Shown piece after piece: positions 27,404 through 34,574 of a stretch of 44,244 nucleotides of DNA. This DNA comes from Lactobacillus sp. Lineage in GTDB: Bacteria > Bacillota > Bacilli > Lactobacillales > Lactobacillaceae. Each line of letters starts with the position of its first letter. Position 1 is the first letter of the stretch. The stretch covers positions 20,823-65,066 of the forward strand of contig NZ_JAAVAU010000001.1 of NCBI RefSeq assembly GCF_014803895.1. Direction: 5' to 3'. The notes below the pieces were generated by a model. It worked only from the letters and a program-made list of their open reading frames with translations. It was not told where the DNA came from and did no database searches. Both the position numbers and the translations under genes were made by a program.

Positions 27404-27751
27404 ATGAATCCATTAATTCAAGAATTAACTAAAGACCAATTACGTAGCGACTTACCTGACTTCCGTCCTGGTGACACTGTTCGTGTTCACGTACGTGTTG
27501 TTGAAGGTAGCCACGAACGTATCCAAATTTTCGAAGGTGTCGTAATTAAGCGTAAGGGTGCTGGCATCAGCGCAACTTACACTGTACGTAAGATTTCATC
27601 CGGTATCGGTGTTGAACGTACTTTCCCAGTTAACGACCCACGTGTTGCTAAGGTTGAAGTTAAGCGTCAAGGTCGTGTACGTCGTGCTAAGCTTTACTAC
27701 TTACGTGAACGTCACGGTAAGGCAGCTAGAATTGCTGAAAAGCGTCGTTAA
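27404..27751 (+). CDS. rplS: 50S ribosomal protein L19
   Basis: A 115-residue large-subunit protein at the 30S-50S interface. Typical sequence: [44 protein letters not shown] and the C-terminal [16 protein letters not shown] 27404 has AAGGAG 8 nt upstream; the frame is open from ATG 27338, but that codon lies in the leader. Ends the trmD transcript at a terminator. Confidence 0.97.
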   Translation: MNPLIQELTKDQLRSDLPDFRPGDTVRVHVRVVEGSHERIQIFEGVVIKRKGAGISATYTVRKISSGIGVERTFPVNDPRVAKVEVKRQGRVRRAKLYYLRERHGKAARIAEKRR

Positions 27752-27769
27752 TTCTAATAAAAACGATAT

Positions 27770-27804
27770 TAAAAAAGCATCCTCAGTTGAGGGTGCTTTT
27801 TTTG
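27770..27804 (+). terminator. terminator after rplS
   Basis: Stem AAAAAAGCATCCTC / GAGGGTGCTTTTTT. Confidence 0.88.
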
Positions 27805-27874
27805 CTATGTTCTTATTTTTTTCTGGTAAGAATATGATAAAATCATGATAAATATTTTTATTGGAGAAAGATAA

Positions 27875-28630
27875 ATGGATAGAAATGTGTTTTTGTTAAA
27901 TTATGATAGTAATCCTAAAGCAGTTTTAGAGCCGAATCATGAGAGGTTGAATTATCATTTTGATTATCCTCTAATTTATGCCTTTTTAGAAAAAGAAGTA
28001 ATTGATAATTTTTTGTCTAAAACTCGGCATCGTGAAGTTGGAAAATTTGAGACGATTTCTTTTTCACCTAGTATTTATGAAATTGAAGTTAAGGGAAAAA
28101 AGTTTAATTTGTGTCAAGCTCCGTTAGGTGCTCCAGTTGCTACACAATTACTTGACTGGTTAATTAGTTATGGAACTAAAAAAGTATTGGCAATTGGTAG
28201 TGCAGGGAGCCTAGTAGATTTACCTGAGAATAATTTCTTTTTGGTTAAAAAGGCCATTAGAGATGAGGGAACATCCTTCCATTATCTGTCTGCTGAAAGT
28301 GAAATTGAATTAGATAAAGAATTTAGAAATAATTTATTAACTCATGCCAAAAAAGAAAATACTAATTTAACTGAAGTTATTACTTGGACAACTGACGGCT
28401 TTTTTAGAGAAACTGAAGATAAGATAAAACAAGCTCTTGCTTATGGTGCAGAGCTTGTTGAAATGGAATGCAGTGCTATGGCAGCCTGTAGCAAATTTAG
28501 AAAAGTTGATTTTGCACAAATTTTATTTACCGCTGATAGTTTGGCGGGTGAAGACGGTCATGATGAACGTAGCTGGGGCGAAGTTGGTAGAGCACGTGCT
28601 TTAGAATTGGCGGTATCATTGTTAAATTAA
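27875..28630 (+). CDS. nucleoside phosphorylase family protein, uridine-phosphorylase-like
   Basis: A 251-residue PNP/UDP phosphorylase superfamily enzyme, which would cleave a nucleoside with phosphate to base and ribose 1-phosphate. Visible: APLGAPVA, KKVLAIGSAGSL (phosphate/ribose region), AIRDEGTSFHYL (as in uridine phosphorylases), WTTDGFFRET, and VEMECSAMAA, in which the Met-Glu binds ribose. The substrate is not decided by these motifs. GGAGAAAG precedes the ATG. It converges on tag with interlocked stop codons and no terminator between them. Confidence 0.82.
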   Translation: MDRNVFLLNYDSNPKAVLEPNHERLNYHFDYPLIYAFLEKEVIDNFLSKTRHREVGKFETISFSPSIYEIEVKGKKFNLCQAPLGAPVATQLLDWLISYGTKKVLAIGSAGSLVDLPENNFFLVKKAIRDEGTSFHYLSAESEIELDKEFRNNLLTHAKKENTNLTEVITWTTDGFFRETEDKIKQALAYGAELVEMECSAMAACSKFRKVDFAQILFTADSLAGEDGHDERSWGEVGRARALELAVSLLN

Positions 28631-29184
28631 TACTTAAAATCACATTTTTCTAAATGGTCATTAACCAACCCAATTGCTTGCAAGAAAGAATAAACTGTAG
28701 TGGGTCCCACAAATTTAAAGTCAGCTTTTTTCATGTCTTTAGAGATTTGAGTAGATAAGTCGGTCTTGGCAGGAATGTCAGACATAGTTTGGGGATGATG
28801 AATAATTGGTTCAGGAATATAGCTTTGTAAAAATTTAGCTAAACTTTTGCCATTTTTATGCCAATCTCTAAGAATTTTAGCGTTATTGACGGCAGCATTG
28901 ATTTTTAATTTATTACGAATAATTCCTGCATCGTTAATTAATCTTTCAAAATCTTCTTCGCCAAATTGAGCAACTTTATCTACATTAAAATTTGCAAATG
29001 CTTCTCTAAAGTTTTCTCGCTTATGTAAAATGGTTGACCAAGACAAGCCTGATTGAAAACTTTCTAAAATAAGCATTTCAAAAAGATATTCCTCATCTAA
29101 GTTAAGTTTTCCCCATTCATAATCATGATAATCTTGGTAGAGTTGGTCGGTAGAGCCAGAATATGTCCAATCGCAACGTTGCAT
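28627..29184 (-). CDS. tag: DNA-3-methyladenine glycosylase I
   Basis: Removes 3-methyladenine from alkylated DNA. The 185 residues show the Tag zinc ligands C4 (MQRCDW), H20 (YHDYEWG), H177 and C181 (HLEKC), plus FQSGLSWSTILHKRENFREAF with the catalytic-pocket Glu, and IIRNKLKINAAVNNA. The N-terminal spacing is three residues longer than in E. coli Tag. Convergent with the nucleoside phosphorylase gene, overlapping by 4 nt. Confidence 0.93.
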   Translation of the reverse strand: MQRCDWTYSGSTDQLYQDYHDYEWGKLNLDEEYLFEMLILESFQSGLSWSTILHKRENFREAFANFNVDKVAQFGEEDFERLINDAGIIRNKLKINAAVNNAKILRDWHKNGKSLAKFLQSYIPEPIIHHPQTMSDIPAKTDLSTQISKDMKKADFKFVGPTTVYSFLQAIGLVNDHLEKCDFKY

Positions 29185-29220
29185 AGTTAAGATCCTTTCT
29201 AAAATAAAACTTAATTATAG

Positions 29221-29280
29221 GTTATTTTATAAATAACGATAAATAAATGCAAAAGCTGCCCCATGTGACCAGCTTTTTTG
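29221..29280. other. two hairpins in the divergent tag/NUDIX intergenic region
   Basis: GTTATTT / AAATAAC (29221-29237) and a terminator-like AAAAGCTG (29251-29258) / CAGCTTTT (29270-29277) with a T-run. No plus-strand gene lies upstream to be terminated, so this may mark a short RNA, an attenuated leader or a deleted gene. Confidence 0.5.
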
Positions 29281-29321
29281 TATAATTTTAATATAAATAT
29301 AATTTTGGAGGGGATGATAAA

Positions 29322-29732
29322 TTGATTCATGAATATTCAGCAGGCGGTTTAATTTATCGTCTCAAAGATAATCAAGTGCAGCTACTCATTGTTCAAAGTT
29401 GTATTAATGGTTCTTGGGGGTTTCCCAAGGGTCATTTAGAGGATGGTGAAACTAATCGTCAAGCAGCTCAAAGAGAAGTTTTAGAAGAAGTGGGTTTAGA
29501 GCCTAAATTTGATTTTTCTTTTAGAAAAAGTATTACTTATACCATCGCTAAAAATCGTGAAAAAACTGTTAATCTTTTTTTGGCTAAATCAGTACCTGGT
29601 CAACGTGTGCGTTTGCAAGATAATGAAATTAAAAATGCCAAGTGGTTATCTTATGAAGATGCGCGTCAATTTTTGCGATATCCAGAATTGATTAAAATTT
29701 TTGAAGATGTAATAGATTATGTTAAAAAATAG
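29322..29732 (+). CDS. NUDIX hydrolase
   Basis: A 136-residue pyrophosphohydrolase with a complete Nudix box, G37 to L59 (GHLEDGE ... REVLEEVGL). The N-terminal SAGGLIYRLKDNQVQLLIVQ resembles the bis(5'-nucleosyl)-tetraphosphatase type, so Ap4A cleavage is possible but not shown. The start is TTG 29322, 8 nt after GGAGGGG (29307-29313); the ATG nearer to it runs straight into a stop. Followed after 14 nt by the UDG-like gene, so likely cotranscribed. Confidence 0.88.
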   Translation: MIHEYSAGGLIYRLKDNQVQLLIVQSCINGSWGFPKGHLEDGETNRQAAQREVLEEVGLEPKFDFSFRKSITYTIAKNREKTVNLFLAKSVPGQRVRLQDNEIKNAKWLSYEDARQFLRYPELIKIFEDVIDYVKK

Positions 29733-29746
29733 GGATAGAGGCAAAG

Positions 29747-30385
29747 ATGCATTATCCAAAAGAGTTAGTGGATGAAGTTAAACAAAGATCTCAAGGAATG
29801 AGATTGGAAGGCTTAAATGAAGGAGCCGGGCCAGTTGATCCGAAGTTGATGATTGTTGGTGAAGCTCCTGGAAGAAATGAAATTATTGATAATATTCCAT
29901 TTAATGGGGATGCTGGTCGCGAGTTGATGAAATCACTGGCTAGCATTGGTTTGGGTCGTGAGGATGTTTATATTACTAGTGCAGTTCGTAGTCGCCCTTA
30001 TTCAGTTAAAAAAGTTTTTAGTAAACGTGAAAATAAAGAAGTAATCAAATACCCTAATCGTAAACCTACCAAAAATGAAATATTAGCACATGCGCCATTT
30101 TTAGATTATGAGATAAAAATGGTCCATCCTAAGTTGATTGTAGCAGTAGGAAATACTGGACTAGAAAGATTAGTTGGTAAGGGAAAAATTTCTGAATTAC
30201 ATGGTAAGGTTATTGAAGATACACCGATTTTACAGTTGAATGAAAATCAAGATAATTATGTGTGGTCAAAAGAACACTATACAATTTTTCCACAATATCA
30301 TCCAGCAGCCGTCTTTTATAATCGTAAGTTAACTGATGATATTGAAAAAGATTGGCAAGTAATTAAACCATACTTGATAAGTTAA
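29747..30385 (+). CDS. uracil-DNA glycosylase superfamily protein
   Basis: A 212-residue protein with the UDG fold motifs LMIVGEAPGRNE (motif A, G39-E45) and FPQYHPAAVFYN (motif B, H185). This arrangement resembles families 4/5. Family 4 enzymes carry four cysteines for an Fe-S cluster, whereas this protein contains no cysteine at all, so it cannot hold one in the usual way. A role in uracil removal is therefore plausible but not certain. Together with the NUDIX gene it suggests nucleotide-damage clearance. Confidence 0.8.
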   Translation: MHYPKELVDEVKQRSQGMRLEGLNEGAGPVDPKLMIVGEAPGRNEIIDNIPFNGDAGRELMKSLASIGLGREDVYITSAVRSRPYSVKKVFSKRENKEVIKYPNRKPTKNEILAHAPFLDYEIKMVHPKLIVAVGNTGLERLVGKGKISELHGKVIEDTPILQLNENQDNYVWSKEHYTIFPQYHPAAVFYNRKLTDDIEKDWQVIKPYLIS

Positions 30386-30429
30386 AGAATGATAAATAAC
30401 AAGTAGGATTTGTTATGGAGGGTTTTCTT

Positions 30430-31299
30430 ATGAAAAAACAAATTGGAATGACTGCAGTTCTTGCAACTTTAATGCTTACAGTAGGTTGTCAAAATTCTGT
30501 ATCATCAAATAATCAAAGTAGTTTTGAAAGCTCATCACGTTCTAGTAAAGTAGAAAAAACGTCTACTACTTCATCCCCTAAGTCTAGTTCTAATATATCA
30601 AGTTCAGAAAAGTCATCATCTTTTTCATCTTCAAGTTCAAAGAAATCTTCCTCAGCAGATAGCCAAACACCAGCAAGCAAGAAGAGTCGCTTTGCAAAGG
30701 TAAATTCAGAGATTGCTGAGAAATTTCCTGATCTGCCACTTCCTAGAACTAGCGGCTTAGATACTGATAGTAATGCATTCAATGCTCGTTATACTCAGAG
30801 TAAGAATAAAATTACCATCTACTATAGTGTCGGCAATCAAGCCAAGAAATTTAATGCAGCTAGTTTGAAGAAGGAATTACCATATCTTGTTTATAGCCAA
30901 GAAAGTAATTTGAGTTCTGAACAAATGAGTAGCGCAATCAATTATCAAAAACAAGCTTCTGGCTTGCCAACTGTGAAGTTAAATAATGGTGTGACTGCTA
31001 CTGAACAATCTGGTGCAGGTCAAAGATACTTAACTTGGAATAAAGATAACTGGTCATTTACAGTTCATGCTAGTGCTGTAAGTAACCAAAATCCTAAGCC
31101 TACTGCTAATAAGTTGATTGCGTTGCTTGAGGATTATGAATTGCCTGAGATGGATGAGAAGGCTTCAATCACTCTTCGAGTCGGCACAAGTTATGGTTCA
31201 TTAAATAATGAAATGTACTTTGAAAAAGATGGTAAGTTGTATCACTTACAAGCACATAGCTTGAAGACCATGCTTAAAGTGGCTTCGACAATTAGGTAA
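30430..31299 (+). CDS. Ser-rich lipoprotein of unknown function
   Basis: Not recognised as a named family. From ATG 30430 (GGAGGG upstream) it has 289 residues: a lipoprotein signal with lipobox LTVGC (Cys20), a Ser/Lys-rich linker (about 21-75) that probably spans the wall, and a globular part (about 80-289). The stretch from 30817 to the stop is repeated almost identically at 33892-34364, so this gene marks the left edge of a tandem duplication. Other in-frame ATG 30415 lies before the Shine-Dalgarno. Whether it works with the rgg/CPBP genes that follow both copies is unknown. Confidence 0.75.
   Translation: MKKQIGMTAVLATLMLTVGCQNSVSSNNQSSFESSSRSSKVEKTSTTSSPKSSSNISSSEKSSSFSSSSSKKSSSADSQTPASKKSRFAKVNSEIAEKFPDLPLPRTSGLDTDSNAFNARYTQSKNKITIYYSVGNQAKKFNAASLKKELPYLVYSQESNLSSEQMSSAINYQKQASGLPTVKLNNGVTATEQSGAGQRYLTWNKDNWSFTVHASAVSNQNPKPTANKLIALLEDYELPEMDEKASITLRVGTSYGSLNNEMYFEKDGKLYHLQAHSLKTMLKVASTIR
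30817..31299 (+). repeat. direct repeat, copy A (3' half of the lipoprotein gene)
   Basis: 483 nt matching 33892-34364 with only scattered differences and one 10-nt gap. Unit spacing is about 3.08 kb. Confidence 0.9.
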
Positions 31300-31302
31300 T
31301 TA

Positions 31303-31345
31303 AAAATTCGCTAGAGCTTTTTTACGAGTTCTAGCGAATTTTTTG
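31303..31345. terminator. bidirectional terminator after the lipoprotein gene
   Basis: Perfect 12-bp arms, AAATTCGCTAGA (31304-31315) / TCTAGCGAATTT (31330-31341). It can serve the lipoprotein gene and the minus-strand short peptide gene. Confidence 0.85.
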
Positions 31346-31409
31346 GTAAGTTAATACATAATTTTATTAGTAGTTAGAAGTGAGAGCTTTAATAATAACT
31401 GCAAAAGTA

Positions 31410-31475
31410 CTACCATGCTCCACCCCAAATAGCAGTGGTAGTAAGTGTGAATAGAACTTTTTTTAATTTTGTCAT
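31410..31475 (-). CDS. short hydrophobic peptide, unit 1 (possibly decayed)
   Basis: A 21-codon minus-strand ORF: basic start MTKLKKVLF, a Thr-rich hydrophobic middle and the ending AIWGGAW. The ATG (31475) is 19 nt from, and divergent to, the start of the first rgg. A GAGG lies 10 nt upstream of it on the minus strand. Size, position and orientation resemble the shp pheromone genes that sit divergent to rgg in streptococci. The DNA aligns with the unit 2 peptide, but a one-base difference after the Trp codon shifts the frame to an early TAG, so this copy may be broken along with its rgg. Function is inference. Confidence 0.4.
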   Translation of the reverse strand: MTKLKKVLFTLTTTAIWGGAW

Positions 31476-31494
31476 AGTTAGGATACCTCGTTAA

Positions 31495-32351
31495 ATGAAA
31501 AATATAAGTAGAATATTAGGACCGAAGTTTCGAAAGATTAGAAAAGAAAAAAACTTACCCTTGATGATGTAGTTAGCGAAGATGTTTCGATATCTAGAGC
31601 CACACTCGGTCGCTGGGAGAGAGGTGAGCAAGATATTACAACCGATGCTTATCGTGAGTTATTAAAACGGGTACATCTTGCTTCAGCTGATATGGTCCCT
31701 GACAATTTTGAAGATTTTGCAAATAAAATTGGTAATTTATATGAAAATGATAAAAATGATGAGTTAAAAAAGTTATCTCAAAATTTATTACTTAAATATA
31801 AGACCAATAATGGTTTTGAAAATCTTTTGAGAGCTACAACTGCTTGCAACTTTTACATGGATCTTACAGATGAAGATTTAACTAATACTAATTTCAAAAA
31901 TAACCTTGAATCTCAAATTGATAGTATTATTGAACTTGAATTATGGAATGAACCGGATGTTCTTTTTTTACTAATAGTCAATTGCTTATAAAGCCAAAGA
32001 CAACTTATGAAGCATCTAGATCTTTAAATAGTGTCGTTTGTGTGAAGGAAGTAGTTTCAATTTTATATTCACGTCCATTATTAAATAGCGTTATAGTTTT
32101 GATAAAGAAAAAAGACTTATCATATGCGAAGCAGATTTTTTATTTTGTAGCTAAGCTTAAATTTTCTGATGACAACTTTGGTGCTGAACACAGAGTTAAT
32201 TGTTTTGAGAAAGCTATAACCGGCATAGAAATTGGCAACTTATGATGCATATAAATATATTGCTGATTTAAATCGTACTTCAAATGAGCGACAATTAGCA
32301 AAAGCTTTAAATTTCACCTTGGATCAATTTAGAGAAATTTATAACCTTTGA
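31495..32351 (+). pseudogene. Rgg/MutR-family regulator, unit 1, frameshifted
   Basis: Three frames together spell an Rgg-like protein. ATG 31495 gives the HTH start LGPKFRKIRKEKN; near 31556 one base is missing and the HTH continues in the next frame (SRATLGRWERGEQDITTDAYRELLKRV). A second single-base loss lies in a T-run near 31971-31977, after which VYKL-like C-terminal repeats continue. A third shift near 32240 leads to the end at 32349-32351. The pieces align in order with the intact Rgg2 (34575-35426). Sequence error could in principle explain one shift, but three make a pseudogene likely. Confidence 0.8.
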
Positions 32352-32414
32352 AATTTGAAATATATTTTTGCGTAAATTGAATGCTATTTTTTGTAGTATA
32401 GTAAGTTATAAATG

Positions 32415-32437
32415 TAGCAAGAGAGCTGTTCTTGCTA
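32415..32437 (+). promoter_or_regulatory. inverted repeat upstream of CPBP1
   Basis: TAGCAAGA (32415-32422) / TCTTGCTA (32430-32437) with a 7-nt centre, 32 nt before the protease ATG. A related dyad stands at the matching place in unit 2 (35545-35566). Candidate regulator site or 5'-UTR hairpin. Confidence 0.5.
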
Positions 32438-32469
32438 TAACGAATTTTATTGAATAGGAGAGATTTATT

Positions 32470-33600
32470 ATGAAAAAGTTTATCTCTAGGTGGTATTTAA
32501 TCCAGAATATCATTGCGTTAATCACAATAGTTGTTCTTCATTTAAATATACCGCTAACTATTATTTCCGGGATAGTGTTGGCATTGTCTGTTATCTTTAA
32601 TTTTGATTTTATTCAATCTAAAAAGTTAAAAGATAGTAACTGGTTTATTCAGTTTTTCCTGCAACCTCTTGCGGTGGTTATGGCTTGGGATTATGTTTAC
32701 TTTGAATTAGTACAATATCATTTGAATAATTGGTTTTTATCAACAATACTGTTTTTGTATTATCTAGTAATGTTTGTTCCCTTTGCCTATGTTATTGCAG
32801 CTAAGGCAAAGAATTTATTTTTAAGATTAATTTTTATTTATTCACAATATTTTATTATTGGTTTTATTGTTAGTTCTAAGAATAGTGTTCTTTTACATTC
32901 AAATGTACTTCAAGCTGTTGCATATTTAATCTTTGTTGTTTTGTTAATGCATTTATGGGGTGCAGCAGGACCAGATGTGAAGTCAAATAAAAAAGAAAAT
33001 GCTTTAGTGATTATTGTTTTGATATTTATTATATTATTTTATGCATTTATAAATGCTTCTAATAATTTAGATACTTTTCAGGAATTAATTAAAGATATTT
33101 CTAAAGATAATGTTATTAATTTTTGGGAATCAATAAGAGCTGGAATTGGTGAAGAAATTACAATTAGATATGCAGTTGCTGTTTGTTTATTATGGATTTT
33201 TAGTAAATCTGTTCATAGATTAGTTTTTGCGATTTTGGGTAGTTCTATAATTTTTGGCTTATCTCATTTGGTTAACTTAACTAATAGCCAAGCTTTAGAA
33301 GCAACTATTTATCAGGTATTAAATGCTTTTGCAATAGGATTAATATTTATGACAATATTTTTATATACTGGAAAAATATGGGTTACTATGTTGCTGCATT
33401 TTATAATTGATTGGTCAAGCACATTTGTATCGGGAACTTTAGTAGAAAATAGTATCTTGGGTCCTAATCTTATAGTTAATTATAATTTTACTAATGTACT
33501 TATTCTTATAATTGTCTTTGGCTTGGTCCTCATCTGGATGATGCATGGGAAGCGTCGTCAGGTAATGGAAGAACATGCTAAAGCATTGATTAAAAAATAA
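32470..33600 (+). CDS. CPBP (Abi) intramembrane metalloprotease, unit 1
   Basis: A 376-residue, very hydrophobic membrane protein with about eight to ten helices. The CPBP/Rce1 active-site motifs are complete: EEITIR (E228, E229, R233), FGLSH (F262, H266) and H310 with D314 in LLHFIID. The C terminus is cytosolic and basic (HGKRRQVMEEHAKAL). Family members cleave prenylated proteins, peptide pheromone precursors or leaders, or give immunity to bacteriocins. TAGGAGAG precedes the ATG. It is paralogous to the protease at 35825 and still intact although its neighbouring regulator is broken. Confidence 0.85.
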   Translation: MKKFISRWYLIQNIIALITIVVLHLNIPLTIISGIVLALSVIFNFDFIQSKKLKDSNWFIQFFLQPLAVVMAWDYVYFELVQYHLNNWFLSTILFLYYLVMFVPFAYVIAAKAKNLFLRLIFIYSQYFIIGFIVSSKNSVLLHSNVLQAVAYLIFVVLLMHLWGAAGPDVKSNKKENALVIIVLIFIILFYAFINASNNLDTFQELIKDISKDNVINFWESIRAGIGEEITIRYAVAVCLLWIFSKSVHRLVFAILGSSIIFGLSHLVNLTNSQALEATIYQVLNAFAIGLIFMTIFLYTGKIWVTMLLHFIIDWSSTFVSGTLVENSILGPNLIVNYNFTNVLILIIVFGLVLIWMMHGKRRQVMEEHAKALIKK

Positions 33601-33891
33601 TATGAAGTTATTACGAATAACTCCGCGCCTGATTTTTGAAATTCTGTAAAGCCAATTTTTAGTAGAATATCAGGTTCTATATCTAAGCTCTTTAATCTAT
33701 CGATCAAGACTAACTACATTGCAATCAATGATTTCATTGATTTTAGAATTAATCATTGTTCTTTATGCGCTTTTCGTGTGAAGAGAGGTGATCTTTTAGC
33801 GGGTTTTATACTTCTTTAGGATTATTTAATGGTCTGAGTGGAATTTATAATACTTTTAAACAACCATTATCCTGGATAGTAGATGAAATCA
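33601..33891. other. 291-bp region with no intact gene, probable decayed sequence
   Basis: No convincing ORF with a Shine-Dalgarno. Fragments with protein-like character can be read: on the plus strand GLFNGLSGIYNTFKQPLSW before the repeat junction, and on the minus strand LKSLDIEPDILLKIGFTEFQ interrupted by a TAG. Neither is recognised. It lies at the junction of the two duplicated units and may be remnant DNA of an ancestral gene. Confidence 0.4.
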
Positions 33892-34364
33892 ATCTACTAT
33901 AGTGTCGGCAATCAGGCTAAGAAGTTTAATGCAGCTAGTTTGAAGAAGGAATTACCATATCTTGTTTATAGTCAAGAAAGTAATTTGAGTTCTGAACAAA
34001 TGAGTAGCGCAATCAATTATCAAAAACAAGCTTCTGGCTTGCCAACTGTGAAGCTAAATAATGGCATGACTGCTACTGAGCAATCTGGTGCAGGTCAAAG
34101 ATATTTGACTTGGAATAAAGATAACTGGTCATTTGTGGTTAATGCTAGTACTGTAAGTAACCAAAATCCTAAGCCTACTGCTAATAAGTTGATTGCGTTG
34201 CTGAATTGCCTGAGATGGATGAGAAGGCTTCAATCACTCTTCAAGTCGGCACAAGTTATGGTTCATTAAATAATGAAATGTACTTTGAAAAAGATGGTAA
34301 GTTGTATCACTTACAAGCGCATAGCTTGAAGACCATGCTTAAGTTGGCTTTCACAATTAGGTAA
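33892..34364 (+). pseudogene. truncated, frameshifted second copy of the lipoprotein gene
   Basis: Matches 30817-31299. The signal peptide, lipobox and Ser-rich linker are absent, homology beginning abruptly at ATCTACTATAG. A 10-nt deletion near 34201 shifts the frame. An ORF from ATG 33883 covers the first part (128 residues), but it has no signal and no clear Shine-Dalgarno, so a product is unlikely. It is a duplication scar and serves as direct repeat copy B. Confidence 0.85.
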
Positions 34365-34380
34365 TTAATTAAATAAATGA

Positions 34381-34437
34381 AAAAAGTACCTATTACTTTT
34401 ATAGCAGTGATTGCGTAAAAGTTGATAGATACTTTTT
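34381..34437. terminator. bidirectional terminator beside the unit 2 short peptide gene
   Basis: Long imperfect stem: AAAAAGTA / TACTTTTT outer arms (34381-34388, 34430-34437), with CTAT/ATAG and ACTTTT/AAAAGT inside. On the minus strand it lies just after the peptide gene and ends in a T-run. Confidence 0.7.
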
Positions 34438-34456
34438 GCTAAGCTAATATATAATT

Positions 34457-34555
34457 TTATTTGAGCAGAGCAATAAATGAACTCATTCCGCCAATTAGCA
34501 TTGTACCATTCCAAATAATAGATGGTAAATGACGCTTAATTTTAGAAAATAACAT
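34457..34555 (-). CDS. short hydrophobic peptide, unit 2, candidate Rgg pheromone precursor
   Basis: A 32-residue peptide: basic start MLFSKIKRH, then PSIIWNGTMLIGG and the ending FIALLK. AAAGGA lies 10 nt upstream on the minus strand, and a perfect TATAAT on the minus strand (34581-34586) sits inside the first codons of rgg2, giving a predicted start point right before the Shine-Dalgarno. No good -35 is seen, as expected of an activated promoter. The divergent placement beside rgg is that of streptococcal shp genes. A longer minus-strand frame exists upstream, but only this ATG has a Shine-Dalgarno. Confidence 0.5.
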   Translation of the reverse strand: MLFSKIKRHLPSIIWNGTMLIGGMSSFIALLK

Positions 34556-34574
34556 GTAAAGGAGATCCTTTCTA
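34556..34574. promoter_or_regulatory. 19-bp divergent spacer carrying two opposed Shine-Dalgarno sequences
   Basis: AAAGGA (34558-34563) / TCCTTT (34566-34571) form an inverted repeat, giving a ribosome binding site to rgg2 on the plus strand and to the short peptide on the minus strand. The 5' ends of the two transcripts must overlap in antisense, because neither promoter fits in 19 bp. The unit 1 spacer (31476-31494) has the same length and design (AGG-ATA-CCT). Confidence 0.7.

Noticed and set aside
31692..32245. Two separate small genes at 31692-31991 and 31982-32245
   Set aside because: Both align in order with consecutive parts of Rgg2, so they are pieces of one frameshifted rgg pseudogene.
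33562..33756. Possible minus-strand gene overlapping the end of CPBP1
   Set aside because: On careful reading the frame is broken by a TAG near 33700; kept only as a possible remnant.
33883..34269. An independent 128-aa gene
   Set aside because: It is the middle of the lipoprotein gene without signal peptide, begun at a chance ATG and ended by a frameshift after a 10-nt deletion.
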